From Candidatus Woesearchaeota archaeon (GTDB taxonomy: Archaea > Nanobdellota > Nanobdellia > Woesearchaeales > JABIAG01): 64,000 nucleotides of DNA. The notes beneath the pieces are model-generated. The model was not told the DNA's origin. It saw only the letters and a program-made list of their open reading frames with translations, and did no database searches. Shown piece by piece: positions 17,077 to 24,732 of the stretch; the stretch's first letter is position 1, and every line of letters starts with the position of its first letter. The stretch is from contig JABIAG010000002.1 of the NCBI GenBank assembly GCA_018653365.1, positions 42,614 to 106,613 of the forward strand, read 5' to 3'. A program made the position numbers and the translations under genes.

Positions 17077-17148
17077 GCCCTTGAAGAGATTTGAACTCTC
17101 GATCTTCTGCTTACGAGGCAGATGCATTAGCCGCTATGCTACAAGGGC
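17076..17148 (-). tRNA. tRNA-Thr (CGU)
   Basis: Read on the minus strand: acceptor GCCCTTG/CAAGGGC, discriminator T, D arm with GCAT/ATGC and a GG pair in the loop, anticodon stem TCTGC/GCAGA with loop CTCGTAA (anticodon CGT), and T arm GAGAG-TTCAAAT-CTCTT. No intron. Its 3' base touches the stop codon of the surface glycoprotein on the other strand. Confidence 0.95.
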
Positions 17149-17201
17149 ACTAACTGTTCTACTTTCATAAACTATAAAAAGATTTCCTCCTAGACTTAAG
17201 T

Positions 17202-17948
17202 ATGGCTTCTATTGGATTGTGGAAAAAGGCGGCAAACATTGAGGGGGTGGGTTTACTTTCAACTACTGGTGTTTATTCCAAGATTAAAGGGATGGGTTTG
17301 AAAACAGTTCAATGGATTAAGTTTTCGCCAAGTTCTAAAAAAGATATTCTAAATATGAAAAAGCGGTGTTCAGAATTCATAACTAAACATACCCCCTGTT
17401 TGTTTATTTGGGAGCCAAGACACACTGGTGAGAAAGGTTATATTATTGATGTGAATGAAATAAGTCAAGTTGTTGAGTCATTAGCTAGTTTGCCTGTTTT
17501 GGCTTATTCTTATTTGATCACTACACAAATATCTAATCCTAAAAAGGGATTCATTGGAAGTGTAATCTCTGATGGTAAAGGGAAGTTGTATTGCGAAACT
17601 TATCATGAACCAGGAATTTGTAGTCATCGTGTGTTAAGTCAGTCAAAAATAGATGAGAATAAATCAAGTTTTTTTGGTAGATTCTCAACAGTAAATTTCG
17701 ACCTATTTAATTTGGAAGGAAGTGTTTTATCTTCTGCTAATGTGAGAACTATATTGAATAATTATTCTGGTATGAAGGGCTATTTTGAGTTTGTTTACGG
17801 TGTCCATCTGGGAAATTGGGAGTTGTGTACAACTGGTTTTGAGAATTTGGGTTTTATCACCTTTCCCGAACACGTTGTAAGCGCAGCTTTAAGTAGTACA
17901 GGAAACCGTTGGCGTGCTGAAACATTAAGACATTATTCTGATTTCTGA
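17202..17948 (+). CDS. Conserved-looking hypothetical protein
   Basis: 248 residues, no signal peptide and no membrane segment. It begins MASIGLWKKAANIEGVG and contains the segment CLFIWEPRHTGEKGYIIDVN and several Cys. No domain is recognised. A TATA-like CTATAAAAAG lies about 28 nt upstream of the ATG. The last codons (SDF-stop) fall in a sequence that is a direct copy of the 3' part of the convergent zinc-ribbon gene, so its C-terminus may have been rewritten by that duplication. Confidence 0.65.
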   Translation: MASIGLWKKAANIEGVGLLSTTGVYSKIKGMGLKTVQWIKFSPSSKKDILNMKKRCSEFITKHTPCLFIWEPRHTGEKGYIIDVNEISQVVESLASLPVLAYSYLITTQISNPKKGFIGSVISDGKGKLYCETYHEPGICSHRVLSQSKIDENKSSFFGRFSTVNFDLFNLEGSVLSSANVRTILNNYSGMKGYFEFVYGVHLGNWELCTTGFENLGFITFPEHVVSAALSSTGNRWRAETLRHYSDF

Positions 17949-18003
17949 CAAGGTGAACGTTAGAGAGCTTTTTCAGAAATCTCTGATTTCTGACAGAGTG
18001 AAC
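17937..18003. repeat. Direct repeat: duplicated 3' end of the zinc-ribbon gene
   Basis: A 22-bp sequence starting TCTGATTTCTGACA occurs at 17937-17958 and 17982-18003 (two mismatches, offset 45). One copy lies inside the zinc-ribbon gene (codons for CSLCQKSE, minus strand); the other forms the 3' end of the plus-strand hypothetical gene. CAGAAATC/GATTTCTG between and within them makes a hairpin. Confidence 0.7.
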
Positions 18004-18088
18004 AAATAGCTTTTCCTTTAACAATCGTACCTTTGATTTTATTTAAGAATGTTTTTTCTATTTTTTTATTACATTTACTGCATTTCAT
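17960..18088 (-). CDS. Small zinc-ribbon protein (42 residues)
   Basis: MKCSKCNKKIEKTFLNKIKG followed by TIVKGKAICSLCQKSEISEK. Two CxxC pairs (3/6 and 29/32) with about 22 residues between form a zinc ribbon of the kind seen in tiny archaeal proteins that begin MKCxKC and carry TFLxKIxGT. A TATA-like box (ATATATCAAACC, minus strand) lies about 25 nt upstream. Probably nucleic-acid or ribosome-associated; the exact role is unknown. It is too short for the usual ORF cut-off but convincing. Confidence 0.8.
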   Translation of the reverse strand: MKCSKCNKKIEKTFLNKIKGTIVKGKAICSLCQKSEISEKAL

Positions 18089-18204
18089 ATTCTGTATAAA
18101 TCTGGTTTGATATATAAAACTTACTCATAACAAAAACAATATTTTTGAACTTATCTGCAATAAGTACCAAAAAATATATAAGGCAATTAATCCATTTTTT
18201 ACTT

Positions 18205-18780
18205 ATGCCCGATCCAGACGTAGTTGCAGATATAAAAGTAGTTTATCAAGATCCTTTTCATTTTAAGAATTTGTACAAGCTTATTTTCCGTTTCTTATTG
18301 GATCATGGTTATTTGGATAAAAAGGTTTCTCCTGACACTAAAATGGAAATTTTGTATTCTGAACAGGTAAGATCTGGCGATGTGAAAGAGTATCATATTT
18401 GGTGGAGAACTAAGAAACAACCTAAAAATAGTTATTTTTTGTATAAGATTGATATTGATTATCTTGGATTGGGTGTTAAGAATACTGAGGTTTTACAAGG
18501 GGATAAAAAGCATAAAATGCAAATTGGCGAGATTACTATTCTGCTTAAGGGCACTTTAATGTTAGAAGCAAATGATTCTAAAGGTAAGTGGGAAACTGGT
18601 TTTTTAAGGTATTTTCGTAATTGGTTTAGAAATAAGTGGTATCATGCTAAGATTGAACAACATGAAGATGAATTGTATGAAGATGTTTACAAATTACAAT
18701 CTTTTATTAAGGAATATCTTGAACTTAAACAGTTTGGTGTTTCTCCTGAGATTTTCTTTAAGAGAAAGGGTTTCGAATAA
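18205..18780 (+). CDS. Conserved hypothetical archaeal protein
   Basis: I start at ATG 18205 (191 residues, MPDPDVVADIKVVYQDP) because AAAAATATATAAGG sits about 28 nt upstream, implying a leaderless message; the longer frame from 18145 runs through that promoter. The protein is alpha/beta with a mid-section of paired strands (YHIWWRTKKQPKNSYFLYKI, GEITILLKGTLMLEAND) and a C-terminal amphipathic helix with FLRYFRNWFRNKWYH, which could contact a membrane. No family recognised. Confidence 0.7.
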   Translation: MPDPDVVADIKVVYQDPFHFKNLYKLIFRFLLDHGYLDKKVSPDTKMEILYSEQVRSGDVKEYHIWWRTKKQPKNSYFLYKIDIDYLGLGVKNTEVLQGDKKHKMQIGEITILLKGTLMLEANDSKGKWETGFLRYFRNWFRNKWYHAKIEQHEDELYEDVYKLQSFIKEYLELKQFGVSPEIFFKRKGFE

Positions 18781-18817
18781 TAACTTTTATAAAGTAATTA
18801 TCTCTCCCCGTTATTGT

Positions 18818-18903
18818 GCCCCCGTAGCATAGTAGCTATTGCGTTTGACTTGTACGTTTTCAAGGATATCAAAAGGTCGTGAGTGCAACTCTCACCGGGG
18901 GCC
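18818..18903 (+). tRNA. tRNA-Thr (UGU) with a 13-nt intron
   Basis: Acceptor GCCCCCG/CGGGGGC (18818-18824, 18896-18902). Anticodon stem TTTGA (18844-18848)/TCAAA (18869-18873), loop CTTGTA + A after removing 18855-18867, giving anticodon TGT. CTTG of the loop pairs with CAAG at the end of the intron, as in bulge-helix-bulge substrates, but the 3' bulge is 4 nt. The D arm resembles that of tRNA-Thr(CGU). Odd: D loop AGTAGCTA with A where G18 is expected, T loop TGCAACT with G55, and discriminator C. It may be a divergent isoacceptor. Confidence 0.8.
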
Positions 18904-18905
18904 TT

Positions 18906-18960
18906 ATTATAACTTGTTTTCAAGTTATGATATTCAAAAATCAGAGATTTTTGTTTTATT
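18906..18960 (+). terminator. Two hairpins with T-rich tail after tRNA-Thr(UGU)
   Basis: AACTTG/CAAGTT with a TTTT loop, then CAAAAATC/GATTTTTG with an AGA loop, followed by TTTTATTA. The hairpins sit between the tRNA and the dihydrouridine synthase start and probably separate the transcripts. Confidence 0.5.
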
Positions 18961-18963
18961 ATC

Positions 18964-19857
18964 ATGAAACCTTTTTGTTTAGCGCCAATGGCGGGAATTA
19001 ATTCAACGGCTTTTAGACTTCTTTGTAAAGAGAACGGTGCAGATATAATCTATACTCAAATGTATGATGTTAACTTATTATGCACTAAGACAAAAGAAGA
19101 AGTTAAAAAATTGCTTAATATTAAAAAGGAAGAACATCCTGTTGTGATCCAATTAATTGGATCTAACCTGAAAAAGTTTCGACAAACAATTCCGTTGGTG
19201 GAAGGTCTTGCAGAAGAGATTAATATTAATGTGGGCTGTATAGAAAAAAGGTATTTAGAACACGATTGTGGTGCAGCTTTGTTAAAAGATCCTGAAGAGT
19301 TGGGATATCTTGTTAAAAGAATTGTTGCATGTACTAAAAAACCAATCAGCGTAAAAATCAGAATTGGGTGGGATGGACAATCTCTTAATGCAGTAAAAGT
19401 TTGTAATATTCTTGAAGATAATGGGGTTAAAAAGATCATTATTCATGGAAGAACGGCAATGCAGAAGTATGCGGGAAAATCTAATTGGACTATTATGAAA
19501 CAGGTTAAAGAAAAATCATCCATTCCAATTATCGCTAATGGTGATGTTAAATCTTACCAGGATGGTCTGGACCTGTTAGAACGTACTGGTTGTGATGAGG
19601 TTATGGTGGGACGAGAAGCTAAATATGCGCCCTGGATTTTTAGTAACAAGCAACTAACAAAAGATGACATTATTAAACAAATCCTGAGATATATTGAACT
19701 TTACGAAACGTATGAAAATAGATGTTCCGTTAGTGAAGTTTACGATCAAGTTTTCAGAATGACGAGAGATATTGAAACTACAATAAATAAAAGGGATGTT
19801 AAAGAATGCGCTTCCATTGCCGAGATCAAACAGTTTATTTCGGGGCTGAATTCTTAG
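18964..19857 (+). CDS. dus: tRNA-dihydrouridine synthase
   Basis: Flavin enzyme that reduces uridines in the tRNA D loop. 297 residues in a TIM barrel: N-terminal LAPMAGINSTAFRLLCKENGAD binds FMN, NVGCIEKRYLEHDCGAALL carries the catalytic Cys of the N-x-G-C motif (the usual Pro after it is Ile), VKIRIGWDG and IIIHGRTAMQKYAG follow, and IIANGDVKSYQDG and VMVGREAKYAPWIF form the phosphate-binding end. Length is normal. It follows the intron-containing tRNA-Thr by 60 nt. Confidence 0.93.
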   Translation: MKPFCLAPMAGINSTAFRLLCKENGADIIYTQMYDVNLLCTKTKEEVKKLLNIKKEEHPVVIQLIGSNLKKFRQTIPLVEGLAEEININVGCIEKRYLEHDCGAALLKDPEELGYLVKRIVACTKKPISVKIRIGWDGQSLNAVKVCNILEDNGVKKIIIHGRTAMQKYAGKSNWTIMKQVKEKSSIPIIANGDVKSYQDGLDLLERTGCDEVMVGREAKYAPWIFSNKQLTKDDIIKQILRYIELYETYENRCSVSEVYDQVFRMTRDIETTINKRDVKECASIAEIKQFISGLNS

Positions 19858-19902
19858 TGAAAAACAGAAAACAATTTAAATGGTTTAGTTATTGTTGGTT
19901 AA

Positions 19903-20457
19903 ATGAACAAACAAGCGATTATGGCATGGGTTGTAGCACTTATCTTTATTTCTAGTGCATTTGGTATGGTTGCTAGTAATATGACTTCCTCAAAAATAAG
20001 ATACAACGATCACGTTATTAATGTTGGAGAAGATCGATATTTCTATGAAGTTGATGATGTAGAAGTTTCTTTTTATTCTTCGCCAGGTTCTGTTGAAAAT
20101 GTGGTTCTTCCTGAAGACTTTGTTGGAGTTTTAAGAAATACTAAGATGATTTATATGACTGCTGAACTTAATGATACTTTGATTGAACCTATCAGTGTTT
20201 TAATTTTTGATGTTAGTAAGTATGTTTTTGATACTGATTCAGTGTATGTTCAACCCGCTTTTACTACAAATGAGACTGAACTTCCTAAAATAACTTGTGA
20301 AGATGCGTCTTCTTCGGTTCCAGTAGTATACCTAAAGAAGGGATTAACGAGATCTGCAAGTTTTGTAGATAATTGTTTGAATATTACGGTTGCATCTGCT
20401 TATGATGTTGCATCATATCGTGATAGATTATTATATGGTTTTTATGGGGTAATTTAA
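19903..20457 (+). CDS. Exported/membrane-anchored protein, paralogous to the next gene
   Basis: 184 residues with an N-terminal membrane segment or signal (about 5-24, IMAWVVALIFISSAFGMVAS). The C-terminal third, ITCEDASSSVPVVYLKK, then CLNITVASAYDVASYRDRLL and YGFYGVI, matches the end of the following protein (VTCDSTNAPVIYIKK ... RVVDRFLLAWYGIM). Two Cys in equivalent positions may form a disulphide outside the cell. The two genes are one base apart and surely one operon. Function unknown. Confidence 0.7.
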   Translation: MNKQAIMAWVVALIFISSAFGMVASNMTSSKIRYNDHVINVGEDRYFYEVDDVEVSFYSSPGSVENVVLPEDFVGVLRNTKMIYMTAELNDTLIEPISVLIFDVSKYVFDTDSVYVQPAFTTNETELPKITCEDASSSVPVVYLKKGLTRSASFVDNCLNITVASAYDVASYRDRLLYGFYGVI

Positions 20458-20458
20458 G

Positions 20459-21139
20459 ATGGAAGAACACGAAGTTAAAGATGTGGAAGAGCAAGAACTT
20501 GATAAAAGAAGCCAACGAAATATGATCTTTGTTATTGTTATTATTGCACTAGTGGTTATTGGCTTTATTGCGTTTAAAGCATTTCACGAACCTGCACCTC
20601 AAACGGTTGATGATGTTTTTCAACAAGCTCTTGATGGCAAATTGGATGAGGATGTTGCATATAGTTACAATGGCTATGTTTTTGTTAACATTATGGGTTC
20701 TTGGATGACGCGTATTCAGGTAGGAAATGAGATGATTGAAATTCCTTTACATTTCGGTCCAAGAGATTTAGAAAATAATATTAGTATTATGGGTTCAGTT
20801 GATAACCGGTTTACTAGTAATCCTAACTTGTTTATTACTTTTGATCCTAACTCTACACAAATGAAGTATATTGCGTTGTCTGCTGCTGAACTGAGTTTAA
20901 GTCTGGCTAAAGGTATTAAGGTTAATCCTGTTGCGGCTTGTACCTCCAATGAAACAGCTTGTGAGGGTCGTCCAATTGTTACTTGTGATTCAACTAACGC
21001 GCCAGTAATTTATATCAAGAAGGATAGTGATGCTATGATCGTTCAATCAGGTAATTGTGTTATTCTTTCAGGTAATGAGTGGGACCTGGTTAGAGTTGTT
21101 GATAGATTCTTATTGGCTTGGTATGGGATCATGCCTTAA
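20459..21139 (+). CDS. Single-pass membrane protein, paralogue of the preceding gene
   Basis: 226 residues. A charged cytosolic start (1-22) precedes one membrane helix (about 23-42, MIFVIVIIALVVIGFIAF); the rest is outside. It shares the C-terminal module with the upstream protein: paired Cys around PVIYIKKDSDAMIVQSGNC and the Trp-Tyr-Gly terminus. The intervening region is beta-rich. Its 3' end overlaps the convergent Rossmann-like gene by 4 nt. Confidence 0.7.
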   Translation: MEEHEVKDVEEQELDKRSQRNMIFVIVIIALVVIGFIAFKAFHEPAPQTVDDVFQQALDGKLDEDVAYSYNGYVFVNIMGSWMTRIQVGNEMIEIPLHFGPRDLENNISIMGSVDNRFTSNPNLFITFDPNSTQMKYIALSAAELSLSLAKGIKVNPVAACTSNETACEGRPIVTCDSTNAPVIYIKKDSDAMIVQSGNCVILSGNEWDLVRVVDRFLLAWYGIMP

Positions 21140-21483
21140 ACTTCTTTTATTTTATTTTCTTCTGTTGTTACAATTCGCATACCTACTCCTAATTTTAACA
21201 CTGCACTGATTATTGCCATGTGTTCAGTTCCAGTTCCAGAAATTAAATTGACTGCGACCTCTTCAAAGCTTAATTTATTTTTTAAACTAGCGTGGATCTG
21301 ATCTCTCATCTCGTTAACATTGCCTTTCACAACTATTAGCTCTGCTTTTTCATGTGTGAATTTTTCTTTTCCGAAATCATTTGTAATTAAGAATACTTTT
21401 TCCCATGGTTCTGAGTCTATCAGTTTGATTACTTCTGTCCAGGTTCCTTTACCGGTTGATAAGCAGGCGATTAGTTTGGTCAT
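21136..21483 (-). CDS. Small Rossmann-like protein with CARF-like motif
   Basis: 115 residues. It opens with a strand-Gly-turn KLIACLSTGKGTWTEVIKLI, continues VFLITNDFG and ELIVVKGN, and has VNLISGTGTEHMAIISAVLK near residue 78, similar in shape to the strand-[ST]-G-T-x-x-M motif of CARF (CRISPR-associated Rossmann) domains. It has no fused nuclease and no CRISPR genes nearby, so a nucleotide-binding or housekeeping role is as likely as cyclic-oligonucleotide sensing. Similarity is judged by eye only. Confidence 0.55.
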   Translation of the reverse strand: MTKLIACLSTGKGTWTEVIKLIDSEPWEKVFLITNDFGKEKFTHEKAELIVVKGNVNEMRDQIHASLKNKLSFEEVAVNLISGTGTEHMAIISAVLKLGVGMRIVTTEENKIKEV

Positions 21484-21558
21484 TATATAATTAATCTTCT
21501 TTTGTTTTTAACTTTTTTGCTCCAAAAAATTTATATACTCAAAACCTTAGGTATTTTT

Positions 21559-22023
21559 ATGCCTATTCAACAACCTGTTCAACCGGTTCAACAGCCAGTA
21601 CAACAACCTGTTCAGCCTGTTCAACCTCCGGTTCAACCAGGTTATCAAACCGTTCAGGCAATACAACCTGTTCAACAACCTGTTCAACAAGGGGTAGTTC
21701 AACAACCCTTGTTTAAAAGTCCTAAACAAATGGCTATTGAGTTTTTTGTTGGCTTTTTTGCTATGTGGGGAATTATGATTCTTCAGGCCTGGGCTACTCG
21801 TTCTCAGTTTGGGGGCATGATTAGTGATACGCGGACTGCATTGACTGCTTCATTAGGTCTTTCTGTTCTGCTTTTGGTTGTTTATATTGGTTTAGTTATT
21901 TTTCTGATTTTTAAGTTGAAAAAGTCCCTTGTTGTGATCGGGTCTTTGATAGGTTTTCCTATCATTTACTTGTTGAGTGAGGGCGTTCGTGAGGGCTTTC
22001 AGATATTTTTCGCGTTTCTTTAA
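21559..22023 (+). CDS. Membrane protein with Pro/Val/Gln-repeat N-terminus
   Basis: I start at ATG 21559 because TTTATATACTC lies about 25 nt upstream and would be inside a longer frame. 154 residues: about 48 residues of PVQQPVQ/PVQP repeats, likely an extended cytosolic or surface arm, then three membrane segments (about 58-78, 97-117, 124-150). The repeat codons (caacctgttcaa) form a microsatellite-like DNA repeat at 21565-21700. Function unknown; proline-rich arms often bind proteins. Confidence 0.7.
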   Translation: MPIQQPVQPVQQPVQQPVQPVQPPVQPGYQTVQAIQPVQQPVQQGVVQQPLFKSPKQMAIEFFVGFFAMWGIMILQAWATRSQFGGMISDTRTALTASLGLSVLLLVVYIGLVIFLIFKLKKSLVVIGSLIGFPIIYLLSEGVREGFQIFFAFL

Positions 22024-22063
22024 AAAGAAAACAATTAAATACTCCCTTCTTTAAAATAAACCT

Positions 22064-23485
22064 ATGGATGGTAAGGTAAGGTTTGCTGAAGTGGTTTTAG
22101 TAATCTTAATTGTCTTAAATATTCTTGATTTTTTTAAATTTCTTCCAGAGGACCTTGATTTTGTTAAGAAGATTATTTCTTGGACAATTCTTGCAGTTTT
22201 ATTTTATAAGATTGGTTTTGTTTGGATCTTTCTTGGTAAAGATAAATGTGAAAAATGTGGGATTTTGCCTACGAGAGCCCTTGATGGATTTATTTTAGTT
22301 TTTTATCTTCTTTTTTTAGTGAAAAACTTGCTTGCTATTACTGTGGGTACAGAGTCTAATTGGTTTCATAGTTTGTTTTTATTATTTGCCACGTATGGTG
22401 CCCAAATTGAACTGGTTTCTTTTTATGTTGGGGGGATAGGTTTGTTGGTGATTTCATTTTATTTAGCATTCTGTAAGATTAACGAACCGAGTTTACTAGG
22501 AAATTTACATCTAACTGACAAACCATGGTTAGTAAAGTTTATTGCTATTTTTCTTGTTCTAACCTCTTTCTTGATCCTTGTTTTCGATCTAGTTTTAGAA
22601 TGGTTGGGAATTGCAGTTGATAGTTTGATTATTATTGTTGCATTAATAATTTATTTTGTTTTTATTGTAAAGAATCATCAAAGGTTCATGCCAGGAAATT
22701 TGTTATATAGAATTGGTAATTTTGGAGAAACTTTTTACGAAAGAGTAATTAGATTTTTCCACGATAAAGAAAAAATATTCTTAGGAGTTACGGGCTTACT
22801 TATACTTCATTTGTTAACTGAAGTGGGTAATTTCTTATTACCTTATGTGTTTAATTTAACAAATTCTTTATACTTTCATAAGTTGGGTCATCAACCAATT
22901 TATTCTTTATTATCCCAAGATGTTGCTAATTTTGGTTTTTATGCTTACTTCTCTTATATCTTCAATGTTTTTGCTATTTTTGCTTTGGTAATTCTTGCAG
23001 GATTTATCTGGTTTGAAATTTACAAGAATCAACGTCGAGGGATTCCTGGTTGGGTATTGGCATTGTTCTTTGCGTCTCTTCCAAGTTTTTTATTGACGCC
23101 TTTATTTAAATTGAAAGCACTAGTTTCTGGAGAATTAGTGGGAGTAAATCTTGTTTCACAAAATATTTTCGGAAACATTCAATTAATAGTCTTAGTGTCC
23201 ATAGCGTTTGGAATTATTATTTTCTTACTTTCGTTTTCTCCATTGATTAAGAAGATGTTATATCACTTAACTATTGCATCTAGTTTAGCATTCTTGTTTT
23301 ATTATTTGTTCTTATTCTATTCTAGTACTGCTGCATATTATAATGGTTCTTTAAAGTTGTTATTGGGGTCAGGAATGTTTTTAGTTTCATTTTATTTCTT
23401 AATCTTCTATCTAATTAAGATATTATTTCTTGTTTTTGCGGTTTTTAAATTGTTAATTCAGATGATAAGGGATCATTTGCTTTAG
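22064..23485 (+). CDS. Polytopic membrane protein with about twelve segments
   Basis: 473 residues dominated by hydrophobic helices; a short cytosolic loop near residue 63-70 holds CEKCG. Aromatic residues are frequent in the last 80 residues. The pattern resembles multi-pass DPANN membrane proteins of unknown role; no transporter or transferase motif could be seen. It is preceded by TTTAAAATAAACC about 25 nt upstream, suggesting its own promoter. Confidence 0.65.
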   Translation: MDGKVRFAEVVLVILIVLNILDFFKFLPEDLDFVKKIISWTILAVLFYKIGFVWIFLGKDKCEKCGILPTRALDGFILVFYLLFLVKNLLAITVGTESNWFHSLFLLFATYGAQIELVSFYVGGIGLLVISFYLAFCKINEPSLLGNLHLTDKPWLVKFIAIFLVLTSFLILVFDLVLEWLGIAVDSLIIIVALIIYFVFIVKNHQRFMPGNLLYRIGNFGETFYERVIRFFHDKEKIFLGVTGLLILHLLTEVGNFLLPYVFNLTNSLYFHKLGHQPIYSLLSQDVANFGFYAYFSYIFNVFAIFALVILAGFIWFEIYKNQRRGIPGWVLALFFASLPSFLLTPLFKLKALVSGELVGVNLVSQNIFGNIQLIVLVSIAFGIIIFLLSFSPLIKKMLYHLTIASSLAFLFYYLFLFYSSTAAYYNGSLKLLLGSGMFLVSFYFLIFYLIKILFLVFAVFKLLIQMIRDHLL

Positions 23486-23506
23486 AAAAGTTTATAACCC
23501 GTTTTT

Positions 23507-23541
23507 ATGCTCAGAACTGAATGAAATAATGTTATGCGGTA
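23507..23541 (+). repeat. Interspersed repeat, ATGCTCAGAAC family (divergent copy)
   Basis: ATGCTCAGAACTGAATGAAA then TAATGTTATGCGG, between the membrane protein gene and the next start. It aligns with the better preserved copies at 51038 and 62862 in its first 11 bases and in the ATGTT-TG block. Confidence 0.4.
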
Positions 23542-23577
23542 GAAACCTTTTTATAAGACTTATTTAACATCCTTTTA

Positions 23578-24018
23578 ATGAAGTATTCCAAATTACAAGC
23601 TAAATATTCTCTTCCTGATATTGACATTCTTGACTATGAGTTTGAAATAGAAAAAGACAAGCCGTTTATTCTTAGAGAAATAAGGAGGAGAGTAAGTGAT
23701 AAGTTAAATATTTATTGTGACTTGTTGCATGGCATATTACAACCTGACACCTCTTCTATCGAGCAAATGTATGAAGTTACACACTTTGATGAGAAAGCCA
23801 AAGCAGGTATCTTTAATTTGTACAAAAAATTAATGAGATTACATAGGTATTCTGTAGAGGCTGCTTTGGATGGTGAGGAATTAGAGGCCAAATTCATTAA
23901 TGATGTGTTTAAAGAATGGAAAAGTATAAAAGAAAAGTTAAGAGTTATTGTTAATAAGATGAAGTTGAGTTGGGATAGCGCGGATGCAAAAGAAGAAGAC
24001 TTGAGGTATTTAGGATGA
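23578..24018 (+). CDS. Helical hypothetical protein
   Basis: 146 residues, almost all helix by composition: MKYSKLQAKYSLPDIDILDY then a helix with EIRRRVSDKLNIYCDLLHGIL, and two more long amphipathic helices up to LRYLG. No signal or membrane segment. A TTTTTATAAG box lies about 25 nt upstream. It precedes adenylate kinase by 46 nt with a GGAGTGG between, so they may be co-transcribed. I cannot assign a function. Confidence 0.65.
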   Translation: MKYSKLQAKYSLPDIDILDYEFEIEKDKPFILREIRRRVSDKLNIYCDLLHGILQPDTSSIEQMYEVTHFDEKAKAGIFNLYKKLMRLHRYSVEAALDGEELEAKFINDVFKEWKSIKEKLRVIVNKMKLSWDSADAKEEDLRYLG

Positions 24019-24064
24019 TGATGAAATGTAATGAATTAATCTCAGAAGGGAGTGGAGCGTACTG

Positions 24065-24700
24065 ATGATGAAAACTGTAATTTTTATTGGAGCACCCGGT
24101 GTGGGAAAGGGAACTTACACCTCAAAGATTGTTGATAAGTATGGATGGTTTCATGTTTCACCAGGAGAACTATTAAGAGAGAATGTTCGTGAAAAAACCG
24201 AATTAGGTAACAAAATTGCTGCAGTTATGCAATCTGGAGACCTAATTGATGATGATTTAGTTATTGGTGTTATCAAAAACGCAATTGAGGGAAAAGATAG
24301 TGTGCTTTTTGATGGTTTTCCCAGAACAGTTTACCAAGCTGAAAAACTTGATGATTTTGCTAAGCCTAGTTTGATTATTAACTTTGTTGCGGATGAAGAA
24401 AAAATTGTTGAAAGACTTTCTGGTAGAAGAGTCTGTCCTGAATGTGAAGCAATATTTCATGTTAAAAACATTCCGTCCAAAGTTGAGGGAGTTTGTGATA
24501 AGTGTAGTGGAGCACTAGTTCAAAGAAAGGATGATCTTCCAGAGGCAATTAAAGAACGATTAAGAGTTTTTCATGAGTTAACACAGCCAGTTGTTGAGTT
24601 TTATCGTGAACGTGAAGAATTTAAAGTGGTTGATGCTAATTCTGATGATGTGGATAGTATTGTTGAAAATACTATGAACATTATAAACGTTGATCAATAA
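24065..24700 (+). CDS. adk: Adenylate kinase with zinc-binding lid
   Basis: Interconverts ATP + AMP and 2 ADP. 211 residues. P-loop GAPGVGKGT at 9-17, AMP-binding GELLREN and DGFPRT, and a lid with CPECEAIFHVKNIPS and CDKCSGAL, i.e. two CxxC pairs holding zinc, then RKDDLPEAIKERLRVF. This is the bacterial/eukaryal long form, common in DPANN, not the trimeric archaeal AdkA. ATG 24065 or 24068 could serve; both are in frame. Confidence 0.95.
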   Translation: MMKTVIFIGAPGVGKGTYTSKIVDKYGWFHVSPGELLRENVREKTELGNKIAAVMQSGDLIDDDLVIGVIKNAIEGKDSVLFDGFPRTVYQAEKLDDFAKPSLIINFVADEEKIVERLSGRRVCPECEAIFHVKNIPSKVEGVCDKCSGALVQRKDDLPEAIKERLRVFHELTQPVVEFYREREEFKVVDANSDDVDSIVENTMNIINVDQ

Positions 24701-24732
24701 AATATTTAAACTCCGACCAATTATTTAAGCAC

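Noticed and set aside
21136..21483. CRISPR-Cas accessory protein
   Set aside because: No repeat array or cas gene in 64 kb; only motif-level similarity, so no defence role is claimed in the feature.
21565..21700. Regularly spaced CAACCTGTTCAA repeats resembling a small CRISPR-like array
   Set aside because: They code for PVQQPVQ repeats in frame, without unique spacers of constant length.
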